Shown piece after piece: positions 1 through 11,200 of a DNA stretch of 64,000 nucleotides; the first letter of the stretch is position 1; every line of letters begins with the position of its first letter. The stretch covers positions 110,948 to 174,947 of the forward strand of contig RSEH01000069.1 of NCBI GenBank assembly GCA_006503475.1. Reading direction: 5' to 3'. Source of the stretch: Stentor roeselii. Its lineage: Eukaryota > Ciliophora > Heterotrichea > Heterotrichida > Stentoridae. The notes below the pieces were generated by a model, which searched no databases, was not told the origin of the DNA, and saw nothing but the letters and a program-made list of their open reading frames with translations. The translations under genes were made by a program, and so were the position numbers.

Positions 1-78
1 AGAAACGCTTAAATTTACCAGGTACCAAAAAAGTTATGTTCATTTGTAGAAATTCTTAAATAATAAAAGTTCTAATAA

Positions 79-2445
79 ATGTCAAAGCCGATACTCCACC
101 CGGTTCCCATTGAGGGACAACACGTCTCTTACAGAGAATCCAGTGGAAAGGATAACAATCAGTATTACGGACCAAAGCAATATCAAATTAATAGTCAAAT
201 TTATATCACAGAGGTCTTGGCCAATCAAAATAACCAAACCTTCGAAAATTTCTTAAAACAAACTTCAAATCTTTCCAGAATCCCCTTTATTCGATGTGAA
301 AACAAGAAAACTTTAAATATCTTGTTTTATGAAAATCGTTGTCAAACAAAACAACTGGAAAATATTGTTGAATCTATTTATAAAAATTATAATTTTAAAG
401 ACTCTGAAGTTTTAAATCATCTTAAAGAGCAAATTCTTTTTGGTATTCAAGCCATGGGATTCAAAAATACAAAAATTAATGCAGAAGAAAAAAAAGTGAC
501 TTTTTTATATGCAATCAACGATAATTGCAATAATTTAAATTCTAAAGTGTCTACTTTCCCGATATTGATGGCAGTTAATTCTAAATTTATTGAACTGAAA
601 ATCATTTTTGCAGTTGACTGTAAACCTGGAATTTTTGTTGATCAAGGACTTCTAAAATCAACAAATTTATCTTCTTTGTTTCTTATGGACAAAAAACATA
701 AAAATATCAGTAACATCTTACCAATAACATCAAAATTTTCAAACTCTCAGAAACTAAAAACTATGAGCTTAGATTATGGACCTTTTTATTATTTGAAACT
801 TGTTCTTTTCCTGATAAAAGAAGTAAACAAGCATCTCAAAGCATGGAAGTTTGTTTTTGATTTTAACAAAAATCAAATTTATTGCAGATTAGTGACCAGG
901 GTGTTGTTTCCTTTGACTTTAAATAGACATTTACCTCAAAATTTAACAAGTGAAGGAATTATTTATTTTACTTCAGTGGCTCATGGACTTTACCTGATTT
1001 ATGATATGAAACAAAAAGGGGTATGGATTGAAAGGGATAAAGTAGGAGAATGGATGAAGAATCTTGTTGAAGATATTAAAAATAAGCTAAAAAAACCGAT
1101 TATTCCTTTTTCATTAGAAGATACTCAAAGCAATAAAAAACATTTTTCTATTAACCTTCAAAGCGATAAGGACATTTTTCGGATTTTAGAAAAACAAAAA
1201 AAATGTAAAAAAATCTTCTTTTGTGGAAATCCGACTAAGGGAGCAAATGAAGATATAATTATTTTTATAAACCCAAGCGATGTGAATTTAGATAAAAATA
1301 TAGCAGATCAAGATATTAATATTAAAATAATGAACCAGATTAGGAAACTATACAAAGAACTTTACACCAATAGTATTATTTTAGATTTTAATGATTTAAA
1401 AGAAAACTTTTGCATAACAAATAAACATATTTTTTATAAGTATACAAAAAATTTAAGTGACATTTTAAGGATTCAAAATAAACATGACGATGAATATAAA
1501 GAAAAATATAATAATATAGAGAGAATTATAAATGGATTATATAAAAATATTATTTATGAGAATAATTTCTCAGAACTGAATGATTTAAAAATAAATGATT
1601 ATATTCCTAATTCTGGAAAATATAGAGGAATGAAAGTATTGGAGATACATTTAAAATATTTAAATGCTGAACCCCAATCCTCAGAAATATATTCAGAATT
1701 GGATCAAATTGAAGAAAATGAAAAAGATATAAAAAATAAAAATAAAGTCACATTTGATAGACTTATGTTAAACAGTAAATACTTTTACAAACCTATAAAC
1801 CGTCATATTGGTTATATAAAGTCCGGGATTATTCTAGTCGAGGACTATGGAATAAAATTTTCAGATATAGCGATTCATGGTATGAATAATAAAAACTTAG
1901 AAAGAAGTAAAAATTTTAGAAAACATAAATCAAAAATAGATGATATAAATTTATATTTATCAAGCATAAAAAATTATAAAATTGTTCCAATTCAGGATTG
2001 TTCATATCTGAAAATTTATCGAGCTCCTAATTCTACAATTGATCTTCAAAACCTGAAACCTAAATGGAAAGTTAATATTAAATTTGATATTTTATCAAGA
2101 TTTGAAGAAAAACCTACTACCGAGGTATATTTGAAAAACTTAGAAAATGTCAAAGAAATTAGGAAATTGAGAGTTCCTGCTTGGCTAGATTATAATCCTT
2201 TGATAATTTTAACAGCACTAAACGAAAGTAATTATATTTTGATGAAAAAAGATGACTTTAATGAAAAGATAAGAATTTTTACGGATGAGGCTTCTGAATT
2301 CTTTAGGAGTTTAGAAGAAAAAAGGATTAAAGGATCAAAGGATAACTATATTTTTGGAGAAAATAATAATGGTTTTCCAAGCATTATTTTATATGGAGAA
2401 ATTTTTAAGAATCTAGATAAGGGTATTAATATTAAACAGAAATAA
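79..2445 (+). CDS. Uncharacterised 788-residue Lys/Asn/Ile-rich protein
   Basis: I do not recognise this protein. It is one open frame of 788 codons starting at an ATG preceded by TAA (taataaATG) and ending in TAA. No signal peptide, clear membrane helix, Cys/His cluster or repeat is visible. The N-terminal 50 residues are rich in Gln, Asn and Tyr; the rest alternates hydrophobic beta-like stretches with Lys/Asn-rich loops and looks globular. Base composition is clearly more AT-rich than the next genes (long runs of aaaaat/ataaaa), resembling the membrane protein genes at 57.3-61.2 kb. Such composition fits a fast-evolving lineage-specific gene, but that is inference. The nearest downstream gene is convergent. 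A profile-profile or structure search would be needed to name it. Confidence 0.75.
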   Translation: MSKPILHPVPIEGQHVSYRESSGKDNNQYYGPKQYQINSQIYITEVLANQNNQTFENFLKQTSNLSRIPFIRCENKKTLNILFYENRCQTKQLENIVESIYKNYNFKDSEVLNHLKEQILFGIQAMGFKNTKINAEEKKVTFLYAINDNCNNLNSKVSTFPILMAVNSKFIELKIIFAVDCKPGIFVDQGLLKSTNLSSLFLMDKKHKNISNILPITSKFSNSQKLKTMSLDYGPFYYLKLVLFLIKEVNKHLKAWKFVFDFNKNQIYCRLVTRVLFPLTLNRHLPQNLTSEGIIYFTSVAHGLYLIYDMKQKGVWIERDKVGEWMKNLVEDIKNKLKKPIIPFSLEDTQSNKKHFSINLQSDKDIFRILEKQKKCKKIFFCGNPTKGANEDIIIFINPSDVNLDKNIADQDINIKIMNQIRKLYKELYTNSIILDFNDLKENFCITNKHIFYKYTKNLSDILRIQNKHDDEYKEKYNNIERIINGLYKNIIYENNFSELNDLKINDYIPNSGKYRGMKVLEIHLKYLNAEPQSSEIYSELDQIEENEKDIKNKNKVTFDRLMLNSKYFYKPINRHIGYIKSGIILVEDYGIKFSDIAIHGMNNKNLERSKNFRKHKSKIDDINLYLSSIKNYKIVPIQDCSYLKIYRAPNSTIDLQNLKPKWKVNIKFDILSRFEEKPTTEVYLKNLENVKEIRKLRVPAWLDYNPLIILTALNESNYILMKKDDFNEKIRIFTDEASEFFRSLEEKRIKGSKDNYIFGENNNGFPSIILYGEIFKNLDKGINIKQK

Positions 2446-2817
2446 CTGAAGAAAGGCATAAATATATAAAATAATTAATAGTGATATATAATTGCTATTA
2501 TTCCTTGCATGTACAACGTTTTACTCTATTCTCTCACTTATTTCCAACATAATTCAAATGAAAATTCTTATTATATTAAAATACAGTAAAACACAATTCA
2601 CATTCTCTAAAGACTTCCATAATCCTAAAATTCACAAAAGCTAAATTTATTAAACTTATAATTAAAAATAATAATCTTCATCCTTTAATATTCCACCTAA
2701 AATCTACAAAATTAAAAATATAATCTTCAAATAAAAAATCCTTATTTCCACCTCTCCAACATTTCACCACCCACTAAAAAATCCCCATAAAAAAAGATAA
2801 CTATTCAATAATCCAAA
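2446..2817. other. Intergenic, convergent gene ends
   Basis: No gene seen. The right half (about 2640-2817) is almost free of G on the plus strand, which is the 3' flank of the minus-strand RING gene. Confidence 0.6.
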
Positions 2818-3669
2818 TCAACTAAAACTAACACCAAAAGTCGCTTCAATCCTAACCTGACAAGCCGAGCACAACTTTTCATTTCCATTCCAAGGTCCAA
2901 TATCCATTTTGAAGTTATTGACAAGACAATTCTGACAAACTTCTACATGTCCACAAGGTAAAAACATAATATTTTTAAACTCATTCATACAACACCCACA
3001 ATACAAATTTCTTTGATCAACAGTCTCATCATGTAAATTTTCAATTTCCTGTACTTTCCTCCTGACACTGCTTTCAATTTTTCTTTTCTTTTCCTTTACT
3101 TTTTCATTTTCATAGTCAAAATACTGAATCGCGTCTTTACTATGACTGATCGATTTGCTTATTTTTTCCTCTTCAACCGCCAGTCTTTTCAGCAGTCCTT
3201 CCATTTGATTCTTGACACTTCTCAGTTGATTGATATGCTCTAAGCAAAAGTCTACTTTATTATGAGTCAATTCATCAATTGTAAAGCAAAACATGCCGAA
3301 GCTCTTCGAGCCGAGGTCCAAAGAACTGATGACAGGGTCTGAGCCGAGGATTAAGAAATAAATCAACTCGTAGTTAGTTTCTGGACTGTCGCAAATAATC
3401 ATCAGTCCTTTTTTCAAGTCTTTCAGGTTTGTGTTGTTTTGAGCTTCGAACTCTTCGAAGAATTTTAAAGATTTTTCGTCGTTTTGGATACTCAGAACAC
3501 TGATGCAGTGTGAAAGGAAGTCTTCTTTGAAGAAGGATGAAAAGTCAGATGTCTCGGTCACTGAATGGACTTCGAGAATGTTGATTAAACTGTGAACTCT
3601 GTTGTATTTTGCGGTTAACTTCACGGAATGGTTTTGTAGTTGAAGCTCGATGTAAGTTTTTCCTATCAT
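2818..3669 (-). CDS. RING-HC finger protein with coiled coil (probable E3 ubiquitin ligase)
   Basis: The 283-residue protein ends in a C3HC4 RING: Cys224, Cys227, Cys239, His241, Cys245, Cys248, Cys267 and Cys270. This spacing is typical of RING-HC E3 ligases, in which the two zinc sites dock an E2 enzyme. Residues 145-220 are charged and heptad-like, so a coiled coil probably dimerises the protein in front of the RING. The first 140 residues are globular with no domain I recognise. There is no membrane segment, so a cytosolic or nuclear protein is expected; the substrate cannot be predicted. The start is ATG and the stop TGA, one of the places that shows TGA acting as a stop here. The gene is divergent from the transporter gene across 515 bp. 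Confidence 0.85.
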   Translation of the reverse strand: MIGKTYIELQLQNHSVKLTAKYNRVHSLINILEVHSVTETSDFSSFFKEDFLSHCISVLSIQNDEKSLKFFEEFEAQNNTNLKDLKKGLMIICDSPETNYELIYFLILGSDPVISSLDLGSKSFGMFCFTIDELTHNKVDFCLEHINQLRSVKNQMEGLLKRLAVEEEKISKSISHSKDAIQYFDYENEKVKEKKRKIESSVRRKVQEIENLHDETVDQRNLYCGCCMNEFKNIMFLPCGHVEVCQNCLVNNFKMDIGPWNGNEKLCSACQVRIEATFGVSFS

Positions 3670-4184
3670 TTGTATTGAATTAAGGTTAATGGTCGAGATT
3701 GAAGTGAATATTCTGATTTTTGTTTGGAGATTTGGAATGGGTTTAGAAGGGTTGATGAGAAGGAAAAGTTTAGTAAATCAATAAGTTGAATGAATTTATA
3801 TGGGTGGATCATTTAGGACTGTGGAGTTTTGAGATTTTATAAAATCAAAGAAAATATATTATTAAAAATATTAGATTGGATGAAAAAAGGCTTTTTTAGG
3901 GGAAAAAAATTAACTTAGGATTTGGATCATTATATTGAAGAATTATTTCAAGTTTTTTGATGTTATCTCTTGTTCTTCATAAGTTTAAGTAGTGTTTAAT
4001 TGTTCATTAAAGAGTTAAACAATTTCATACGATTTTATCATCAATATAAAACATAAACAAATATTAAAGCTGAAATATAAACTTACATATTCAATAAACC
4101 CTTAAACTTCATCCCAGTTGATAAAATCTCAGTAAATCTTTACATAATAAATCATTATTTTTTATATACCCAATCAAAATACTA
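3670..4184. other. Divergent intergenic region
   Basis: No gene seen between the RING gene and the transporter gene. The left part is G/T-rich on the plus strand, so it is C/A-rich in the sense of the minus-strand gene it precedes. The right part is AT-rich. No recognisable promoter motif. Confidence 0.5.
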
Positions 4185-5636
4185 ATGGCCCTTCAAATAA
4201 ACCGTGAGTCAATTGACGAGCCCCTTGCAGAACCAGAGCAATTCACTCTTATAACTGGTTATATTTTCGCAATAAACTCAGTAATCGGAGCAGGTTTTCT
4301 CAGCATTCCCTGGGCTTACGAAAATTCAGGATGGTTATTTTCACTGATCTTCCAACTCTGTGTAGCGATCCACAGTTTATACCTCCTTCTACAGCTACTC
4401 GAGATGATGAGCAGAGCAGAAGTCCTTCTGCGAATGACAGAGTCATCAAAGGACATTCATTCTATTTCCTTAAAGCAATTATTTAAATCAACAAAAACGG
4501 AAGACTTGATGTTGCCTCCTCATCTAATTCCAACAATTACCACTCGAGTAATAAACATTTCTGACATCGTCAAAATAGTTTTCGGTGAAAAATTAGGTTT
4601 CTTTTATGTTATCATTACAGGATTATTCGGTTTAGGTGCTTTAGTAGCTTATTCTGCTATTTTTGCCAGTTCTTTCGTGTCAAATGTGCCTTTAGGACCA
4701 TTGGAAACTTGTGATATTTACGAATCTTCAGAGTTTTTCAGTTCTTGTCGAGTTAAATACTGGGTTTTTCTTACAATTTTTTTCGTTTTTACCCTTTATA
4801 TGACTATGAATGGGATACAAGAACAGAAGACTGTGCAGTATTTGATGTCTGTTCTTCGATTTGTAGTGATTTTTCTGATTATTGTCACTTGTATCTACTC
4901 GATGTCGAATAGTTCTAGCTTAGAAGACGACTCTTCGAATAGGCCCAGGTTTCCTTCAGCTGTGAAAAATAAAAATATTGGCCATGCGATTCCAATCATT
5001 TTGTTTGCAACTTGTTATCATACTCAGGTACCTTCTATCTCGCACTTGGTTAAGGATAAGAAAAAAAATCTGAAAAAAATTCATTTGGCTTCAATTTTTA
5101 CTTGCTGTTTTTTTTATGTTTTATTGGGGATTATTACTTCCACGGTTATTGAAAATGTGCCAAGCATGGTTTCGATGAGTTATCGCAATTACTCGGCTGG
5201 ACACTCATCTGCAGAAAGACCTGCTTGGACTTACATAATTGAATATATAATATTGATATCTCCTGCCTTAGATGTTATGACAACTTTTCCAGTATTCGCT
5301 TTAGCCATATCCAGTTCCTTAGTTAGCTGGAAATATGAAGGAAATATTGACCTTGTTGAAAAGAAAGTGTTGCTTTCATTTCGGTTTTTTGTTGTATTTA
5401 TCCCGATTTTTATTAGTTTTTTCGTTTTTGACTTGGGACAAATACTAGACTGGGCTGGATTGTTAGCATTTATTGTGATTCACATTCCAATACCTCTTTT
5501 ACATACAGGAATTAGACATTTGGTTCAGGGAAGATCAGATTTTGATGTTTGGGGAGCTTATTGGGTTAATTTGATTTTATCTTTTGTTGCTTTTGCTTTG
5601 CTGATGGTTGTTGTAGTTATGAATTTACTAGACTAA
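4185..5636 (+). CDS. Amino-acid transporter, AAAP (Aa_trans) family
   Basis: The 483-residue polytopic protein begins with a short hydrophilic cytosolic tail and then the family's first helix, containing the N-S-V-I-G-A-G-F-L-S-I-P motif (residues 31-42), the unwound substrate-binding segment typical of AAAP/SLC36-SLC38 amino-acid permeases. About ten to eleven hydrophobic helices follow, to the C-terminus. A hydrophilic loop of about 45 residues lies between helices 2 and 3 (about 80-127) and another Ser-rich loop lies around residues 245-260. Length matches the family (about 400-500). Substrate and whether it sits at the plasma or vacuolar membrane cannot be read from sequence. The start is ATG just after a TAA-like context (ctaATG). 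Confidence 0.85.
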   Translation: MALQINRESIDEPLAEPEQFTLITGYIFAINSVIGAGFLSIPWAYENSGWLFSLIFQLCVAIHSLYLLLQLLEMMSRAEVLLRMTESSKDIHSISLKQLFKSTKTEDLMLPPHLIPTITTRVINISDIVKIVFGEKLGFFYVIITGLFGLGALVAYSAIFASSFVSNVPLGPLETCDIYESSEFFSSCRVKYWVFLTIFFVFTLYMTMNGIQEQKTVQYLMSVLRFVVIFLIIVTCIYSMSNSSSLEDDSSNRPRFPSAVKNKNIGHAIPIILFATCYHTQVPSISHLVKDKKKNLKKIHLASIFTCCFFYVLLGIITSTVIENVPSMVSMSYRNYSAGHSSAERPAWTYIIEYIILISPALDVMTTFPVFALAISSSLVSWKYEGNIDLVEKKVLLSFRFFVVFIPIFISFFVFDLGQILDWAGLLAFIVIHIPIPLLHTGIRHLVQGRSDFDVWGAYWVNLILSFVAFALLMVVVVMNLLD

Positions 5637-6226
5637 ATTAATTATTAAGTGAACAGGATTTTTTTTAAAGGGTCCTTGAAATTGTGAGACTTTGGGGAAA
5701 TTATTAATGTATATCTGGATTGAATGATTAATAATGAATATATTTACTTATTTAGGATTAATTGTTTGATAGAAGAACAGTTTGATAATCGTATGTAGTG
5801 ATTGTCTTTAGTAGGTTTCAATTCTTATAAATTAACTTTTGTTATCAATCCTAGAATTAATCATCGATTATTAATACAAATCAACTTTAATAATGAATAA
5901 CAAAAATCATGAAATCCTCCTAATCTCAAAAATTTCCTAAACCTACTCCTCCTCTTTCCAAATTTTCAAATTCTCTAAAATATCCAAAAACCTAAAATAA
6001 TCCAAATAAACCCCATACCTCCTCAACCACTCCAACACTTTAAAATCCACCTACCCAAGCCCATCCTCCTACAACCTTCTCCAAATAAAACCCTTAAAAC
6101 CTTCCATCCGATCCAAATCCCAAAAAAAAAACCAATCAAAAAAATTCCCTTAAATTTCAATCGAATTTTCTTGAATCATCTCTCGCGTAATCCTCTTAAA
6201 GTCCCAAAAAATCGTGTCCATAAAAC
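5637..6226. promoter_or_regulatory. Upstream region of the eS4 gene with a long G-depleted tract
   Basis: No gene seen. From about 5921 to 6140 the plus strand is nearly free of G and rich in C, A and T, ending about 90 bp before the RPS4 start. The same G-poor, C/A-rich 5' flank precedes several other genes here, but this is the longest and cleanest. It may contain the promoter of this highly expressed gene; no specific factor site is recognised. Confidence 0.4.
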
Positions 6227-7024
6227 ATGGCAAGAGGTCCTAAGAAGCACCTGAAGCGAGTGAATGCTCCTCACCACTGGATGCTGGGCAAAATGGGAGG
6301 CACCTGGGCACCCAGGCCTTCCACAGGTCCACACAAGCGGCGAGAATGCCTTCCTCTAGTCATTTGTCTTAGGAACAGATTAAAGTATGCACTAACTGCG
6401 AGAGAGGCCCGACTTATCATGATGGAAAAAGGAGGACACATTAGAGTTGATGGAAAACCAAGAACTGATATCAACTTCCCTGCTGGTTTCCAGGACGTCA
6501 TCAGCATTACCACCACTAATGAGAACTTCAGACTTCTTTATGATGTCAAGGGCAGATTCGTACTTCATCCAATTGATTCAGATGAGGCTAAGTTCAAACT
6601 TTGCAAGGTCAAAAGTAGACTCGTTGCTCCTAACCATGTTCCTTACATTGTCACTCATGATGGAAGAACTATTAGGTACCCTCACCCAGACATCAGAGTG
6701 AATGACTCAGTCAAATTAGACGTCACCAAGAACGAAGTGACAGACTTCGTGAGCTTCGAGCCAGGCAACCTAGTAATGATGACAGGAGGTAAGAACACTG
6801 GAAGAGTTGGAGTAATCAGCCACACCGAAAGACACGACGGAGGATTCGACATCGTGCACGTGAGAGACACTCACGGACATACATTCGCAACAAGGCTGAC
6901 CTACGCATTCGTAATCGGTAAAGGAAAGAAGCCAGTGATCTCTCTTCCAAAAGGAGACGGTGTGAAAGAAAGCATTTTAGAGGAACAATCCCGAAGATTC
7001 CCAGATGCTGTGGCTAGTAGTTAA
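6227..7024 (+). CDS. RPS4: 40S ribosomal protein S4 (eS4)
   Basis: The 265-residue product is a full-length eS4, close to the usual 263 residues. The N-terminus ([20 protein letters not shown]) is the classic conserved start. It is followed by the S4 RNA-binding region, the central eS4 domain, and a C-terminal KOW-like segment with GGKNTGRVG around residues 187-195. eS4 sits in the body of the small ribosomal subunit and contacts 18S rRNA during assembly and translation. Codon choice is more C/G-rich at third positions than in neighbouring genes, as expected for a highly expressed gene. No intron is needed. This is the most securely identified gene in the window. Confidence 0.98.
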   Translation: MARGPKKHLKRVNAPHHWMLGKMGGTWAPRPSTGPHKRRECLPLVICLRNRLKYALTAREARLIMMEKGGHIRVDGKPRTDINFPAGFQDVISITTTNENFRLLYDVKGRFVLHPIDSDEAKFKLCKVKSRLVAPNHVPYIVTHDGRTIRYPHPDIRVNDSVKLDVTKNEVTDFVSFEPGNLVMMTGGKNTGRVGVISHTERHDGGFDIVHVRDTHGHTFATRLTYAFVIGKGKKPVISLPKGDGVKESILEEQSRRFPDAVASS

Positions 7025-7091
7025 GAATTAGTAAGGAAATCATCAAAACCCTTCATAATCCTCTAAATTCAATCATACAATCTTTATTCTA

Positions 7092-7787
7092 TTATCTACC
7101 CGACTTCCTCAACATCCAACTTGCACGTCTATCAAGAAACTGCACAACACCCTCCGGCAAGACCTGAGGATTCATATACAAAAAAATCGTAAGAAAAATA
7201 ACACCCAGTGCTAAAGTCATCAACAAAAACCTGAAAATAACAGGCCATAAACCTTCTCTATTCTCTGATATTTCACAAAATTCTCCAGTTATTCCAACAG
7301 GACACTGACAAATTCCATCAACACAAATTCCTTTATTCTTACATCGACATTGAATCTTTCCAACATTCACTAAAATATCAGCACAAGCAAATCGACTTCC
7401 AATATTTCCCTGAACTAAAAGTTGCAAAGTGCAAAATGAACAAACGAACTTTGAAGGGACTTGAAAAGAATGATGCTCGATTCCGACTGTCCTGGAACAG
7501 GGAAAACTTTGAAGGTCTCCAGGTTGACTTAAGACTTGAATGTACTTCGAAGGGTCTGCCTGGGGAAAGACTTTTAAAGAGCAGTTCGCTTTTAAGTCAT
7601 TTTCAAGCACGTCAAAGCTGAGAGGTTCTAAAGACCCAAGAGATGTCAACAAGTGACTCTCGCCTCCCTCGTTCGCCTTGCATGGACTTGAAGAGAGACT
7701 ATCTCGGAAGATGGGGGACAAGAGAATCAAGTCCTGAATGAAAAATACCTGCGCCATTGAGGACAGAAGGGTAAAAAAAAGAAACAT
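7092..7787 (-). CDS. Small type I membrane protein with one EGF-like domain
   Basis: The 231-residue protein starts with a hydrophobic signal peptide (residues 1-18). The ectodomain holds paired cysteines, then one EGF-like module at about 147-171 with the CxCxNxGxCxxGxCxCxxGxxGxxC pattern (Cys147, 149, 155, 160, 162 and 171). A single membrane helix spans about 182-204, followed by a short basic cytosolic tail ending RKSGR. It probably sits on the cell surface or in the secretory pathway; no partner can be named. Its start codon lies only 19 bp after the stop of the next minus-strand gene. The signal peptide supports this ATG as a true start rather than a continuation of that gene. It is convergent with RPS4, 67 bp apart. 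Confidence 0.8.
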   Translation of the reverse strand: MFLFFTLLSSMAQVFFIQDLILLSPIFRDSLSSSPCKANEGGESHLLTSLGSLEPLSFDVLENDLKANCSLKVFPQADPSKYIQVLSQPGDLQSFPCSRTVGIEHHSFQVPSKFVCSFCTLQLLVQGNIGSRFACADILVNVGKIQCRCKNKGICVDGICQCPVGITGEFCEISENREGLWPVIFRFLLMTLALGVIFLTIFLYMNPQVLPEGVVQFLDRRASWMLRKSGR

Positions 7788-7806
7788 TTTATTTTTTAGG
7801 AAAAAG

Positions 7807-8130
7807 TTAATCGTTCAGTGGTGAATGGTTTATGTAAAGATCTGGAAGGATTGAGATGCTTCGAGGTGCTCGCTTTGGAGATGCGATTGGCTTACTACAT
7901 GAAAAAAAGTAACGTTTGAATAACTTTGGAAGGGCTGATGTTTCTAGTTGAAGGTCTAGGATTTTTAATGATGGATTTTTGGGAGAACGGAGAATGTGAC
8001 GGTTTAACTTGAATGAGGGCTTCAGGATCGGGTTGTGGTAGATGTGCTCGAGTGGTTTGGCTTTTGGAACTGATAGACAGTGGACTCTTTTTGGAGATTT
8101 TTCAAAGTAAAATGATTGTTTGTTTAGCAT
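7807..8130 (-). CDS. Small basic hypothetical protein (107 residues)
   Basis: An open frame of 107 codons runs from ATG to TAA and lies tightly between the EGF membrane-protein gene and the giant surface-protein gene. The product is basic, with Lys/Pro and Ser-Pro patches (for example KSPKR, RSPKNPS, ASPKRAP), no signal peptide and no known domain. Support is the length of the frame, a codon pattern like its neighbours and its fit between two solid genes. It lacks recognised homology, so it could still be spurious. The Ser-Pro sites would suit proline-directed kinases, which is speculation. Confidence 0.5.
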   Translation of the reverse strand: MLNKQSFYFEKSPKRVHCLSVPKAKPLEHIYHNPILKPSFKLNRHILRSPKNPSLKILDLQLETSALPKLFKRYFFSCSKPIASPKRAPRSISILPDLYINHSPLND

Positions 8131-8228
8131 TTTTATTTGGAAGGGTTGAAGACTATTGCTTGTTTTGGGTTTAGGTTTGGAGAAGGGTAATTTTTAGTTT
8201 TTTATGAGGTTCTTTGAGAATCTCTGAG

Positions 8229-11200
8229 ATGATAAAAGTTTTGTATTTCCTTATAAAAATGATTTTTTTCTTATTTCTCCCGTATTTGGCACGTTCAGCT
8301 ATCCTTTCACAAGTATCAATTTCAATGGAAAACAGCACAATCACCTCAACAACAACTTATCAGGTTAACTTGAAACTAATAACTGCAATCTCAGAGACCG
8401 GGTATATTTTGATTACATTTCCTTCAATCTACACAGAATTAATCCAAGGATCATACAATTGCTTTTTTGATTCATCAAAGAAGTGCACTTGTGAACTAAA
8501 CAGCTTGACAATGTCAATAAGTTCATGTTTTCCGATGTTCAATGGGTCAACATTTAATTTAAAAATACAAAAAATTAAGAATCCTTCTATTGCAAAGACT
8601 TCTCCTCCATTCATAATCAACACCTATGTAAAAGCCGACACTCTAGGAGACACTCACTCATCATTAACCTTGAAATTCACTGAAGCAACTTTATCCAAAG
8701 CGAAAATTCTGAATTCAGGTAGAGTTGCCGAACTTTCTACTTGGACCTTGGATTTAACCATCAGTCTTAAAATTCCATCAGGTGGGTTCATCTTTTTAGA
8801 AACTCCTTCATGGACTGCTAATCTCGGTACAAGTAAATCGGGGTCTTCAAATGGAAAGTACTGCACAGGGTCGATTACTTGTAAAGAGATATCATCTCTA
8901 AACATTTTTTTACCTTGTGAATGCAGCACTTCAGGTGTGAATGTGACAGTCACTCTAGATTTGCAAGGTTCAGTCCAGCTGCAGATCTTTTCATTGACTA
9001 ACCCGCCAAGTGCAGCAAATGTTTCTGGGTTCGTCATTAAAACAGGACTTTCAGATGGTCTTTATGAAAAATCAGAAAATTTGGTTGTTCTTGTCACATC
9101 TCCTTCTTTACTTAAAGTGAATCGATTTAGCTTAAGTTCATTGGAAGTCTCAAAAAATAGTTCTTATTATTTCGAAATTTTCACTTTAAGTCCTATTCCT
9201 CAATTTAGTTTCATTTATTTGAACTTTTCGAGTGAATTTCAAGTTTCTTCTAGTTTGATCATATCTGAGGTATTTGGGATTTATAATTCTAAAGTTTCTG
9301 TTGTTAATGGGAAAGTGAGAATTGATAATGGGTTTAATTCGGAGTATCTGCTGGAAAATTCTACTATCGCTTTTTACTTGACTTTTATTAGGAATCCGGA
9401 GAGTAGTAAAGAATCTGAATCTATTTCGGTCTCTGTATTTGAGAGAAATTCTGCGTTGATGGCTTGGGCTTTGACTGGACTGACTGTTTCGGCTGTACCT
9501 GGGTCGTTAAAGGTGAATATTGAACCATCAAGTTGGAAGGTATCAGAAACAAGTATTTTCACATTTACCCTTACTCTAACCCATTCCATAAATCAAGGAG
9601 GAGCAATATCCCTTATCTTTCCCGATGAAATCATACCTTCAAATAGCGACGGCAAATGTCTCTATATTCCAGACAACTCAGCACTCGACAAGTCAGCAAA
9701 CTGCAAAGTTTCTCAAAACAAATACTTAATAGTGACTGATGGTTTTCCTTCAGGCAACAAGACCAACACGATTATTTTCCAGATTTCAAATGTTAATAAC
9801 TCGAAGTCTACATCAACCACATCAAATTTTACAATTTCCACATGTTCAACTAGCTCTTGTTTGTATTTTATTGATAGAGATAACAATTTTTCGATGAAGT
9901 TTTTGCCTAATTCTATTACTTCAGTTTTCATTGAACCTTCAGTAAAAACAACTGGAGTTTTAACTGGACTTGTTTTTATTGTTGAGGTTGTTTCAGTTAT
10001 TCCTCAAAAGTCTTATATTGAAGTTGAATTTCCTGAGAGTTTAAAGGTTGATATTAAGAAATGTTCTGGGATTAGTGGAGTTGGCTCAGATATCAGCTGT
10101 AAGTATGATGGATTGCTTAATATTACTGGTGGATTTGAAACTGGAGATTTTTCTGGGAAATTTAGTTTTTTGGTTACTTCTGTTACTAACCCTCCTTCAA
10201 CAAGACCAGTATCATTAATTAAATTCAGCATAAAATCTAAAGGAAACCTGATACTCTATAAAAACGACTGTTTTTTCCAAGCCTCAGAGCCTCACCAATT
10301 AAAATCCATATCAATCCAAAGCGTGAACTATACAGTAGGCAGTACTTCAGACATATATCTAAACCTCGAAGTCTTTAATCAAGTACCCGCATCATGGATC
10401 TTATTAAAAGAAAATACCGAGATTAAACTAAAAAATTCATTCTGTTCAGGATCAGGAGTAACAAAATGCTTAACAACCAACACTGGTTTAAACATAACAC
10501 TAGACGGACAACTCCGACCTTCAATATCATTAAACCTCTCAAACATCGAGATGCCAAAATCAACCAAGCCAACAACTTCTCTTGAAATTTTCACATACGA
10601 GTCAATTTACCAAGTCGACTATCAAAACACTTCGATATCTCTTCAAATGCTGACACCAAATTCACTACTTTCAGTTTCAATATCATCTTCAAATCCTTAT
10701 ATAAATGAAATTTCAGATTTTTCTTTCAACATTAAAAACAAGAACCCTATTCCTAGTTCAGGTTTTGTCTTGATTCTCTTTCCTGAAGAAATTTCATTTA
10801 TCGACCCAACATCTTGCTTGTTTTCACAAAAGACGACAACTTGTTCAAGATCTTCAGAAGGGGTAAAAATTAAAGTCTTAAATGACATTTTTTCAAGTTT
10901 TTTCTCAGTTTCAGTGAAAAATTTGAAAAATCCAAGTAAAGCTGGTTCAAGTTCTTCATTTAAAATCACGACATTGACTGAAGATTCTTATTTAATCGAT
11001 CAGCTGACAGGATTACTCACAAGTTTCACCTGTGCAAGTCTTTGTGAGACTTGCGAAAATACTGCATCAAACTGTACATCATGTAAAAACAGTTATTATT
11101 ATAATAACAGTTGCCATTCTTCATGTTTGGAAGGGTTTTACTCAAGTGGTTCCTTTGAATGTTTGAAATGCGACGATTTGTGTTTGACTTGTCAGTCTTT

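Noticed and set aside
7780-7810. Joining the 107-residue frame to the EGF protein through a mini-intron
   Set aside because: No GT...AG 15/16-mer spans the junction, and the EGF protein starts with its own ATG and signal peptide.
8214-8229. TTG at 8214 as start of the giant surface protein
   Set aside because: An in-frame ATG five codons later begins a proper signal peptide.
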